Part shown: positions 9,376 to 16,225 of the stretch, piece after piece
Numbering within the stretch: the first letter of the stretch is position 1
Layout of the letters: each line of letters starts with the position of its first letter
Assembly: GCA_903919205.1 (NCBI GenBank)
Contig: CAIXHE010000004.1
Coordinates: 1-33,609 of the forward strand
DNA length: 33,609 nt
Reading direction: 5' to 3'
Source: an uncultured Opitutaceae bacterium
GTDB lineage: Bacteria; Verrucomicrobiota; Verrucomicrobiia; Opitutales; Opitutaceae
The notes under the pieces: generated by a model
Seen by the model: only the letters and a program-made list of their open reading frames with translations
What the model was told of the DNA's origin: nothing
Databases searched by the model: none
Made by a program: the position numbers and the translations under genes

Positions 9376-10719
9376 TCATGGGCGCCGCGACCTGCGTTCG
9401 TCGAGGCCCGCCGCGATGGACCTCATCCGCTGCTCGTCCAGGTCGTAGAGGAAAAGCAAACCCGCCCCCAGGAGCGCGATCGCCGCGGGGACGAGGCTGA
9501 CGCTTAGGCGGATGCCACGCTCGGAGCTCACCGTCTGAGCCACGTTCGCAGCGAAGCCGGCCCGGGAGAAAAGGGACATGACCATCCAGCCCCCGACCCC
9601 GAAACCGAGCTTCTGGGAGAAAGTCAGCGCGGAAAACACGAGGCCTGTGGCCCGCCGTCCCGTCCTCCATTCCGAGTAGTCCACCGTATCGGCGATCATC
9701 GACCACAACAGCGGGAACAGGGGCCCGCTTGCGACCGCACCGACGACCTGCGCGACGTAGATGAGCACGATCTGCGAGGACTCGAGAAAGTAGAAGGAGG
9801 CGTACGAGAGGCTCACCACGACGAAGCAGATCTTGTACAGCAGAACCTTGCCGAGCCTGTCGGCGAGCCATTTGGTCGGGAACACCCCCAGAAGGGTCGA
9901 AAAGGTGCCGAGCGACAGGAAGACGCCCATCTGCTCCTCCCGGGCCAGGTTGTACTTGAAATAATAGCCCAGGGCTGCGCTCCGGATGGCTATGAATACC
10001 AGGCTCGCGAGGGACACGAGAAACAGGACCACCCAAGGGCGGTTGTTCATCAGGTCGAGGAGGTCCGTCCGTATGTTGGTCACTTGATCGGGATCGGGTT
10101 CGACCCGCTCCCTCGAGCTGAGAAAGGCGACCAAAAAAAGGGCCACCGCTATGGAGGCGAAGATGCCCATGCTGGTCTGGAAGCCCTGGGCCCGGTTGCC
10201 CTCGCCGAATTTCCGAACCATGGGCACGATCAGGAACTGGACGGAGATGCCGGCCATGTACGCGAACACGAACTTATAGGACGAGATGCTGGCCCGGTCC
10301 TCAAGGTTCGGTGAAACCACGCCAATCATCGCATTGTAGGGGATGCTGATGGCCGTGTAGAGAAGCATCATGGCACCGTACGTGGCATAGGCGTAGACGA
10401 TCTTGGAGGAGTCGCCCAGCGCCGGCGTCGTGAACATGAGCACGAAACCCACCCCATACGGCACGGCCATCCAGAGGAGGTACGGGCGAAACCGGCCCCA
10501 TCGGGTTCGGGTGCGGTCGGCGATCATGCCCATCACCGGATCGGCGACCGCGTCGACAAGCCGGACGGCGAAGAACATGGTGGCCAGGACGCCCGCCTTG
10601 AGGCCAAAGGTATCCGTGTAGTACAGGGGCAGGAAGAACATGAGCGTCTGCCAGACCATGCTCGAGGCGTACTCGCCGACGCTGAACCCTATCTTCTCCC
10701 TGAAAGAGATGTGGGTCAT
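9376..10719 (-). CDS. GPH-family sugar:cation symporter (MFS)
   Basis: Inner-membrane transporter of 447 residues with about twelve hydrophobic segments. It belongs to the glycoside-pentoside-hexuronide:cation symporter family (MelB-like). The diagnostic stretch after TM2 is visible: RLVDAVADPVMGMIADR followed by TRWGRFRPYLLW at about residues 53-83. The protein begins at the cytoplasmic MTHISFREKIGFSVGEYAS segment typical of this family. It is expected to bring galactose or galactosides released in the periplasm into the cytoplasm with a cation. It lies between the GH43 gene (63-bp gap) and lacI (48-bp gap), consistent with one transcript. Confidence 0.92.
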   Translation of the reverse strand: MTHISFREKIGFSVGEYASSMVWQTLMFFLPLYYTDTFGLKAGVLATMFFAVRLVDAVADPVMGMIADRTRTRWGRFRPYLLWMAVPYGVGFVLMFTTPALGDSSKIVYAYATYGAMMLLYTAISIPYNAMIGVVSPNLEDRASISSYKFVFAYMAGISVQFLIVPMVRKFGEGNRAQGFQTSMGIFASIAVALFLVAFLSSRERVEPDPDQVTNIRTDLLDLMNNRPWVVLFLVSLASLVFIAIRSAALGYYFKYNLAREEQMGVFLSLGTFSTLLGVFPTKWLADRLGKVLLYKICFVVVSLSYASFYFLESSQIVLIYVAQVVGAVASGPLFPLLWSMIADTVDYSEWRTGRRATGLVFSALTFSQKLGFGVGGWMVMSLFSRAGFAANVAQTVSSERGIRLSVSLVPAAIALLGAGLLFLYDLDEQRMRSIAAGLDERRSRRP

Positions 10720-10782
10720 GGGGTGGGGTTGTGGGGCGGGTGCGCGCAGCCGCGGGGTTTTCGGTGCCGGGAATCGAACGGC

Positions 10783-11967
10783 CTAGGGGGCCGGTTTCAA
10801 GGGCGTACGGGGGTCCCAGGCGTCCCTCCACCTCAGGTAGGGGCGGCCGTCCTCCCGGAAGTCCACCGGAAGCCATACATAGCGCGCCTCGATCGGGTTT
10901 TCCGGGTGCCATCGATCGGCCAGATACACGACCAGGTCGGGTCTGCTGGTTTGGAGGAAGCTGGAGGACTGTGTGCCGAAGCTCGACTCGGTGTCGCGTT
11001 CTTCGCCGATCCAGGGATTTCCCACCTGCCTCCATGGGCCCCAGATCGAGTCGGCCACCGCCAGGCGTGCGGCGTTGGGCGCCCAGCCGGTGCATCCTGA
11101 AGTGACCATCCAATACCGTCCCCCGTGCTTGAACACGGCGGGGGCCTCGTTGAATCCCCCAGGCAGCACGCGCGCGTACTTGCCCGCCGAGCGGAGGTAG
11201 TCGTCCGAGAGGAGCGAGACGTGGAGGGTGCCGTTCTCCTCCGAGGCATAGACCTGGTAGGCACGCTGGTCGTCATCGACAAAGAGGGTCATGTCGCGTG
11301 CCATTTGCCCGCCTCGAAAGTCCCTCCTGAAGATCAGGTCCCCTGGGTAGTCGGGCACCTCCCCGCCGATGAAATGGATCCTGCCGAGCCTCCGCGCCTC
11401 CTCAGCGTTCAGCTCCTTCTGAAGCGCCTTGGGCGTGTTCACCGGCCACGTCCCCGCATCAGGCCGAAAGCTGGCGACGAAACGATACGGTCCGGCGGGA
11501 TGTTCGGCCACGGCCACCGCGCTCTGCGCGCCCCTGTAGCCCTGGCCCTTGGGCTCCAGATGGAACCACATCACGTACCGCCTCGTCGACTCGTTGTAGA
11601 TCACCTTAGGGCGCTCAAGCAGGCAGTCGCGGGCAATCGGGCTCCGCGGATCCTCGGAAACGGCCAGGACCACGCCCTCGTTCTTCCACGTCACGAGGTC
11701 CCTCGACGAGTAGGCTCGGACCCCCACCTGGGCCGAGTTCCCGGCATCCCCCTCCACGCAATGCACGCCGAACCAATAGTAGACGCCCTCCTGGAAAATC
11801 ACGCACCCCGAGTGCGCATTGATCGGAGCGCCGTCCGTGTCCCGCCACACCTGACCCGGCCGGATCGAGACGCCCGCCTCAGGGGGGACCGAGCTGGCCG
11901 GGCAGGCCGCGAGCGCGAACGAGGCCGTTGCAAGGGTGAGGGTCTTGAAGAAATCGCGTCGCTGCAT
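10783..11967 (-). CDS. GH43 family glycosidase, exo-beta-1,3-galactanase-like, Tat lipoprotein
   Basis: Five-bladed beta-propeller hydrolase of 394 residues. The motif pattern (WRDTDGAPINAHSG near the N-terminus, ERPKVIYN, ARDMTLFVDDD, FNEAPAVFKHGGRYWMVTSG, CTGWAPN) fits the GH43 branch containing exo-beta-1,3-galactanases better than arabinanases or xylosidases. The likely general acid is E274 in NEAP. The usual N-terminal catalytic-base Asp is not obvious, the position being occupied by the AHSG segment; base-less enzymes are known in this branch. The N-terminus MQRRDFFK is a twin-arginine motif, and LAAC at residues 19-22 is a lipobox, so this is probably a folded-export lipoprotein. The context with GH35 and GH36 suggests trimming of type II galactan or arabinogalactan side chains. 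Exact linkage specificity is an inference. Confidence 0.85.
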   Translation of the reverse strand: MQRRDFFKTLTLATASFALAACPASSVPPEAGVSIRPGQVWRDTDGAPINAHSGCVIFQEGVYYWFGVHCVEGDAGNSAQVGVRAYSSRDLVTWKNEGVVLAVSEDPRSPIARDCLLERPKVIYNESTRRYVMWFHLEPKGQGYRGAQSAVAVAEHPAGPYRFVASFRPDAGTWPVNTPKALQKELNAEEARRLGRIHFIGGEVPDYPGDLIFRRDFRGGQMARDMTLFVDDDQRAYQVYASEENGTLHVSLLSDDYLRSAGKYARVLPGGFNEAPAVFKHGGRYWMVTSGCTGWAPNAARLAVADSIWGPWRQVGNPWIGEERDTESSFGTQSSSFLQTSRPDLVVYLADRWHPENPIEARYVWLPVDFREDGRPYLRWRDAWDPRTPLKPAP

Positions 11968-12038
11968 GGGCTGCTACGGGGGGCGGACCGGGGGGCAGGG
12001 CGAGCGTGCAGGTATGGGTTTTCCTTAACAACGCCTTT

Positions 12039-12938
12039 TCACTTCCTGCCCTCCTCCTTCTTCGCTCCGCCGTCGATGAACTCCTGGAGCGTGGGGTCCC
12101 CAATCCTTACGTTTCCGCTGTGCGGGTCGGACGCCCTGGCAATGGCCGGGGTCGGGGTGTCATGGCCGATATTGGGGCCCGCGATCGACATCATCGCTGG
12201 AAGCGTCCGGTCCATGATCAAACCGCGCGAGGGGCAACCGATGCGGGTCTTCCAAAGTAGGACGGGCTTGCGGGCCTTCATGGATTCGCAATCGAACGAG
12301 GAGATGACAATCACATAGAGGTTGTCCTGCGCTGCGCGCCCGACGTGGGCGGCGTCGTCCTCGCGCGAGCCCAGGGGCTCGATGATGGCGTCGCTGCGGT
12401 CCACGCTTCCGGGCGCGCCGACCAGCCCGAGCTTCTCGCCCCCGAGGAAGCGCAGCTTCTGGTCGTAGCTGAGGTCCTGCGCGGGCGGGCTGGCCTGGGG
12501 GCCCGAGCTGCCGGTGCTCACCTGGCCCATCCCGGGCACGTTCACCTTGTTCGGGCTCGGCGAGGAGCTGACGCCGGTGAGCACATTGGTGTACATGGTC
12601 CCCCAATTCCACGTGAGGAACTGGGACGGCGGATGCTCCTTGCTCGCCAGCAGGAAGCCATTCTGTGCGAGGACGAGCATGACCGTGGTGACCATGTCCT
12701 TCTCGGCGGGAACCTGGTCGCCGTTCATGGCGGCAGCGAAGTCCTTGTAGCCACCGCTGACGGCTACATAGTAGACGGGCTGGGCACGGCTGGCCGGCGC
12801 CCGGTGCATGCCCTCCGCGGTCACTTCGGTGGTGGTAATCACCTCGATGTCGCGGCCCGCCGACGACGTCGCTGCCAAACAACCCACTAGCGCGAACGCC
12901 GTGCAGAGTCGTCGACTGATGCGTTCGGAGCGCTTCAT
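12039..12938 (-). CDS. Unrecognised secreted protein, first gene of the galactoside operon
   Basis: I do not recognise a named domain. The 299-residue protein starts MKRSERISRRLC with a basic n-region and hydrophobic core (TAFALVGCLAATSSA), so it is either cleaved after SSA or lipidated at the Cys of LVGC. Conserved-looking blocks are PVYYVAVSGGYKDF, HPPSQFLTWNWGTM, KLRFLGGEKLGL, NLYVIVISSFD, KPVLLWKTRIGCPSRG and a C-terminal segment ending in IGDPTLQEFID. The Pro/Ser-rich middle (about 125-155) looks like a flexible insertion. The tryptophan-rich and glycine-rich blocks suggest an extracytoplasmic globular domain. It precedes the GH43 gene by about 70 bp and follows a perfect palindrome, so it is probably co-regulated with the galactosidases. 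Its function is unknown; it could also belong to an unrelated envelope process. Confidence 0.8.
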   Translation of the reverse strand: MKRSERISRRLCTAFALVGCLAATSSAGRDIEVITTTEVTAEGMHRAPASRAQPVYYVAVSGGYKDFAAAMNGDQVPAEKDMVTTVMLVLAQNGFLLASKEHPPSQFLTWNWGTMYTNVLTGVSSSPSPNKVNVPGMGQVSTGSSGPQASPPAQDLSYDQKLRFLGGEKLGLVGAPGSVDRSDAIIEPLGSREDDAAHVGRAAQDNLYVIVISSFDCESMKARKPVLLWKTRIGCPSRGLIMDRTLPAMMSIAGPNIGHDTPTPAIARASDPHSGNVRIGDPTLQEFIDGGAKKEEGRK

Positions 12939-13081
12939 TTCAACCGATCGTCATTGCATGCGGCATCCTCACGGTGAATCGGTGGGCAGGCCTCCGCCCG
13001 CGGCCCGAGGAGTGCTAGGATCTCGAGGGATCAAGTCCGGGCAATTCGACGACGCCCGGCGCATCCGAACAATCCCCTCGT

Positions 13082-13097
13082 AACTCAACGTTGAGTT
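13082..13097. promoter_or_regulatory. Candidate LacI-type operator (perfect 16-bp palindrome)
   Basis: AACTCAACGTTGAGTT is fully symmetric around a central CG, the classical form of a LacI-family operator. It lies about 145 bp upstream of the unrecognised secreted protein and about 250 bp upstream of the divergent dehydrogenase. This is the best operator candidate in the window. Confidence 0.6.
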
Positions 13098-13244
13098 GAG
13101 GAGGTCCTCCCGGCGGCAAAAGGGATCCATTAATTTCTTTTCTTCGTGGTGATTATTACTTTAGGTAACATAAATTGCTCCGTTTCGGTACGAGGCGGGT
13201 TGGGAGCCAACGGATTTCGATCCGCGCGCATCCAGGCCCTCGAA

Positions 13245-13256
13245 TTCAACGTAAAA
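13245..13256. promoter_or_regulatory. Candidate LacI-type operator upstream of the dehydrogenase
   Basis: TTCAACGTAAAA lies about 90-100 bp upstream of the dehydrogenase ATG. It shares TCAACGTAAA with the site upstream of the GH35 gene. The symmetry is imperfect, so it could be a weaker or half operator. Control of the dehydrogenase by the same LacI protein is an inference. Confidence 0.4.
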
Positions 13257-13344
13257 CGATCGCCCGCTGGCTTGTTAATGGCCTCCAGGCCGACACTCCC
13301 CCTACGTTCGTGGTCCTCCCCGCCCCACCCCCAATTGCCCCCGA

Positions 13345-14349
13345 ATGAAGACGCGGTGCCTGCTCTTTTCAGCCGTCGACACGGTCATCGTCAGCGACAC
13401 CGTTTTGCGTGCGCGCAGGCCGGGCGAGGTTCTCATTGAGACGGAGATCTCCTGCCTGAGTCCCGGCACGGAGCTGCGGTGCCTCGCGGGAAACGAGATT
13501 CAACTTGGGGCGCACAGCTTTCCATTCATCCCCGGGTACGCCACCGTGGGCACGGTGATTGAGGCGGATCCCGCGGATAAGCGCCTGCTCGGCAAGCGGG
13601 TGTTTTCCTCGGGAAACCGGGGGACCGCCGCGCACCGCACCGCCTGGGGCGGCCACGCAGGTCACGTAATCGCCCCCGCGGACTGCGTGCTACAGATACC
13701 CGACGCCCTTCCCTCGAACGAGGCCTCGTTGCTCAAACTGGCGGCGATAGCCTACCGGGGCTGCCGCATCGCTCCCTGTAGGCAGAAATCGACCGTGCTC
13801 GTGGTGGGACTCGGTCCCATCGGACAGCTGTCCGCGAGGTGTTTCGCCGCGCTGGGCGCTCGCGTGGTCGCGGTCGACCTTCGGCCTGAGAGGGTCGCCA
13901 TCGCCGGGACGAGCGGGATCGAGGCGTTTCATGCAAACGGAGACCTGGACCGGGTCGTGCACTCAAGGCTTCCGTCCGGGGCCGACATCGTGATCGACGC
14001 CACCGGTTTCGCGGGACAACTCGCCGCATCCGCATCCTTCGTTCGCGAGAAAATGTGGACGGACGACGGCGACGAGGGTGGCAGGCTGGTTGTCCAGGGA
14101 AGTTACGGGACACCCGTGCTTCTTCCGCCCGAGGTCTGCTTCTCGAGGGAGCTCTCGGTGCTGTGGCCGCGAGATAGCCACCTTTCGGACATGATGAGGG
14201 TTCTGAACCTGTTCGAATCGGGGAGGCTCTCGCTCACGGGGCTCCTTGAAACGGTCTATCCGGCCGAGGAGGCTCCGGGTGTCTACGATGCGTTCAGAAC
14301 CCACGCGATATCCGCACTGACGGTCGGATTCGACTGGCGGCGATCCTGA
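13345..14349 (+). CDS. MDR-superfamily (zinc-type alcohol) dehydrogenase
   Basis: Cytoplasmic NAD(P)-dependent dehydrogenase of 334 residues in the medium-chain dehydrogenase/reductase superfamily. The N-terminal GroES-like domain has PGEVLIETEISCLSPGTE and FIPGYATVGTVIE. The Rossmann domain (about residues 145-270) has the nucleotide motif VLVVGLGPIGQLSAR followed by ARVVAVDLRPER. The acidic Asp at the end of the second strand favours NAD over NADP. The classical GHE zinc-ligand motif is not clear (PGYATVG at that place), so this resembles the sugar/chlorophyllide-dehydrogenase-like branch rather than a typical zinc alcohol dehydrogenase. It is the only plus-strand gene of the galactoside locus and diverges from the secreted-protein operon, sharing a regulatory region with two operator-like sites. 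Oxidation of galactose or a derived sugar is possible but unproven. Confidence 0.83.
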   Translation: MKTRCLLFSAVDTVIVSDTVLRARRPGEVLIETEISCLSPGTELRCLAGNEIQLGAHSFPFIPGYATVGTVIEADPADKRLLGKRVFSSGNRGTAAHRTAWGGHAGHVIAPADCVLQIPDALPSNEASLLKLAAIAYRGCRIAPCRQKSTVLVVGLGPIGQLSARCFAALGARVVAVDLRPERVAIAGTSGIEAFHANGDLDRVVHSRLPSGADIVIDATGFAGQLAASASFVREKMWTDDGDEGGRLVVQGSYGTPVLLPPEVCFSRELSVLWPRDSHLSDMMRVLNLFESGRLSLTGLLETVYPAEEAPGVYDAFRTHAISALTVGFDWRRS

Positions 14350-14398
14350 TTCCGGTCTCACCCGGGTTTTCTGCCACGTAGCCCCATATAGCAGGGCC

Positions 14399-15499
14399 TC
14401 AATTCGTCGGCCGCGAGGGTCGTGGGGCAAGGCCCGCGGCTGCGGAGGCTGCCTCCGGGCTCTGGCCCTTTTCGACAAGGCCGATGGCCTGCGCGACCCG
14501 CTCGGGCTCGGGTTCGATCAACCGGCAGAGGGTCTCCAGGCTCTCGCGGCCCGAAATCCGGATCGACCGGGTATTGCCGTCCAGCGTACGAACCTCGATT
14601 CGGTTGAGCACGCGCTCGGACGTGTGACGGCGGGCAAACCGGATCTGGGACCAGGGTATGACCGTGAGCCTGTCCGGTGACGGCCCGATGGCGAGCCCCT
14701 CGTTGCGAAGCTCGATGCGCCGGCTGCGCGAACACTCCCACCAGTAGCGTCCGTGCAATACGGCAACGACCGAGAGCACGAGGACGCAGAAGGCGGGCCA
14801 GTCGCCGCCGTCGAAGGAGCGGGTGCTGACAAAGGATGCGTAGACGATCACGCCGAGGGCGACGACCAGGGCCAGAATCCAGATCCAGGGAGGCTCCGGG
14901 CGCGTGGGAAACACCAGGGGCTCCTTCCAGCGTTTCTCCTGGAATTCCGGAAGGCGCGACGCCACCCGGACCGGTTCGACGACCAGGGCGTGCAGATAGT
15001 CGAGGATCATCGTTTGGATGCTCTTGGAACTGGGGTGGAAGAGGTCCGAGTTAATTCGCACCAGGCCCTGGCTTGTAAGCAGCTGGACCTCCGACGAGAG
15101 CGGGATCATGTTCACGCTGTAGCGATGGAGCTTGATGTCCTTCAGGCTCGACCAAGGGAGGGAGCGGACCCGCATCCGGTAGACGGGCATGAAGAAGCCG
15201 AGGAAGAACACGCCGTCCCAGGACTCGAGTTCGATGCCGTGCGGCGTCAGCTGCATTTTCGGATGCACGAAGAGGGCCACGACGTTGCGCGAGCCCGCGA
15301 GGGCGCAGGCGAGGCCCGGGGCGAGGAGAAGGGCCGGGAGCCCCCAATCGGGCACGTGGCCCTCTGCACGGGCAGCGCCGATCACGAGCGCCGCCAGATG
15401 CACCATCAGGCAGGCGATCCCAAGCTGGATCGAGGCCTTGACGAGGTGGCAAAGGACGGCGGGCCTCACGTCCACGGTCTGCGCGCTCACGGCGGTCAT
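14399..15499 (-). CDS. Membrane protein with two PH-like units
   Basis: Unrecognised inner-membrane protein of 366 residues. It seems internally duplicated. A first hydrophobic pair (about residues 18-43 and 52-69) is followed by a PH-like strand set (LTPHGIELESWDG to LPWSSLKDIKLHR, about 84-126). A second pair (about 205-224 and 234-250) is followed by a matching set (IELRNEGLAIGP to IPWSQIRFARR, about 262-291). The recurrent polar-PWSxIxxI pattern is typical of bacterial PH-like membrane proteins of unknown role. The start has one of the clearer Shine-Dalgarno sites here (AAGGAG, 4 bases before ATG). It is convergent with the dehydrogenase gene. No function can be assigned. Confidence 0.72.
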   Translation of the reverse strand: MTAVSAQTVDVRPAVLCHLVKASIQLGIACLMVHLAALVIGAARAEGHVPDWGLPALLLAPGLACALAGSRNVVALFVHPKMQLTPHGIELESWDGVFFLGFFMPVYRMRVRSLPWSSLKDIKLHRYSVNMIPLSSEVQLLTSQGLVRINSDLFHPSSKSIQTMILDYLHALVVEPVRVASRLPEFQEKRWKEPLVFPTRPEPPWIWILALVVALGVIVYASFVSTRSFDGGDWPAFCVLVLSVVAVLHGRYWWECSRSRRIELRNEGLAIGPSPDRLTVIPWSQIRFARRHTSERVLNRIEVRTLDGNTRSIRISGRESLETLCRLIEPEPERVAQAIGLVEKGQSPEAASAAAGLAPRPSRPTN

Positions 15500-15671
15500 C
15501 AGGCTCCTTGGGTTGGGGAGCTCGCCGTCATCGGCGCTTGAGGGGGGCGTAAGGCATGGAGACCCGGGGCAGCCGCGAGTATCCCGTGCCCGGAAGGACG
15601 GTCAATGGCGAAGCGGGCGCCCCGTCAACCCGCGGCTTGAAAAAGGCCGGGCCGCTCCTTTACATCAGGGC

Positions 15672-16139
15672 GTGGAGGGTGCGATTCCAAACACGGCCTG
15701 CCCGAAATGCGGAGCCCCGATGGGCCAAGCGGCCTCGGCCGGGACCCCCTGCGGCTCATGCGGTCACGTGGCGCCGAATCCGAACCCAGCGCAGCCCTCG
15801 CTAAAGACCGTCCTGCTCACGATGGGGCTGGGGCTGCTCTCGACGATCCTGGGCTCAGCCCTGATCTACCTGGAGGGTTACAAGCCCTACCGCGATGCAC
15901 TCGACGGTGCGCCCAAGGTGGAGATCAGCTTCTCTGCGGCGCTGATGGCGCCCTTCTTCACGATCATCGGACTCATCATGCTCGTTCCGTTTCCGAAGGC
16001 ATCCAAGGACGGGACCAATCTGCTGCGGAAGATTTTCCAGTGGATCGCGCTGGGGGCGCTCGTCCTAGGCCTTATAGCTGGAATCGTGGGGTATTTCTGG
16101 CTGCGGCTCTTTCTGAAGGACAAAGGCTACGCATTTTGA
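15672..16139 (+). CDS. Small zinc-ribbon membrane protein, start uncertain
   Basis: The region from about 15690 encodes a short zinc ribbon (CPKCGAP, then CGSCGH; cysteines 10, 13, 27 and 30 from the start used) followed by about three membrane segments (TVLLTMGLGLLSTILG; FSAALMAPFFTIIGLIMLV; WIALGALVLGLIAGIVGYFW) and a short basic tail. I used GTG at 15672, giving 155 residues, because no ATG lies suitably upstream of the first cysteine in this frame. A GGAGG sequence sits just after that GTG, which would fit an unusual ATT start at 15684. An ATG at 15720 would lose half the ribbon. Function unknown; similar small ribbon-plus-membrane proteins are common in GC-rich bacteria. Confidence 0.6.
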   Translation: MEGAIPNTACPKCGAPMGQAASAGTPCGSCGHVAPNPNPAQPSLKTVLLTMGLGLLSTILGSALIYLEGYKPYRDALDGAPKVEISFSAALMAPFFTIIGLIMLVPFPKASKDGTNLLRKIFQWIALGALVLGLIAGIVGYFWLRLFLKDKGYAF

Positions 16140-16146
16140 GCGAAGC

Positions 16147-16182
16147 CTGCCTCTGTGTCCCGGGGTCTCCAAAAAGAGGCAG
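16147..16182. terminator. Possible bidirectional terminator hairpin
   Basis: An 8-bp perfect inverted repeat (CTGCCTCT and AGAGGCAG) with a 20-base spacer, preceded on one arm by an A-run, lies in the 86-bp gap between two convergent genes. Location supports a terminator. The long loop makes it weak. Confidence 0.35.
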
Positions 16183-16225
16183 ATCCCCGCCGCGCCTCGA
16201 CGGCGAACCTCGGGAGCGTTCGATT

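Larger units (their letters stand above)
12939..13344. other. Divergent promoter region
   Basis: A 406-bp gap between two divergently transcribed genes. It contains a perfect 16-bp palindrome at 13082-13097, an AT-rich stretch at about 13125-13190 (unusual for this GC-rich window and a likely promoter zone) and a second operator-like site at 13245-13256. I see no gene in it. Short frames across it do not look protein-like. Confidence 0.6.
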
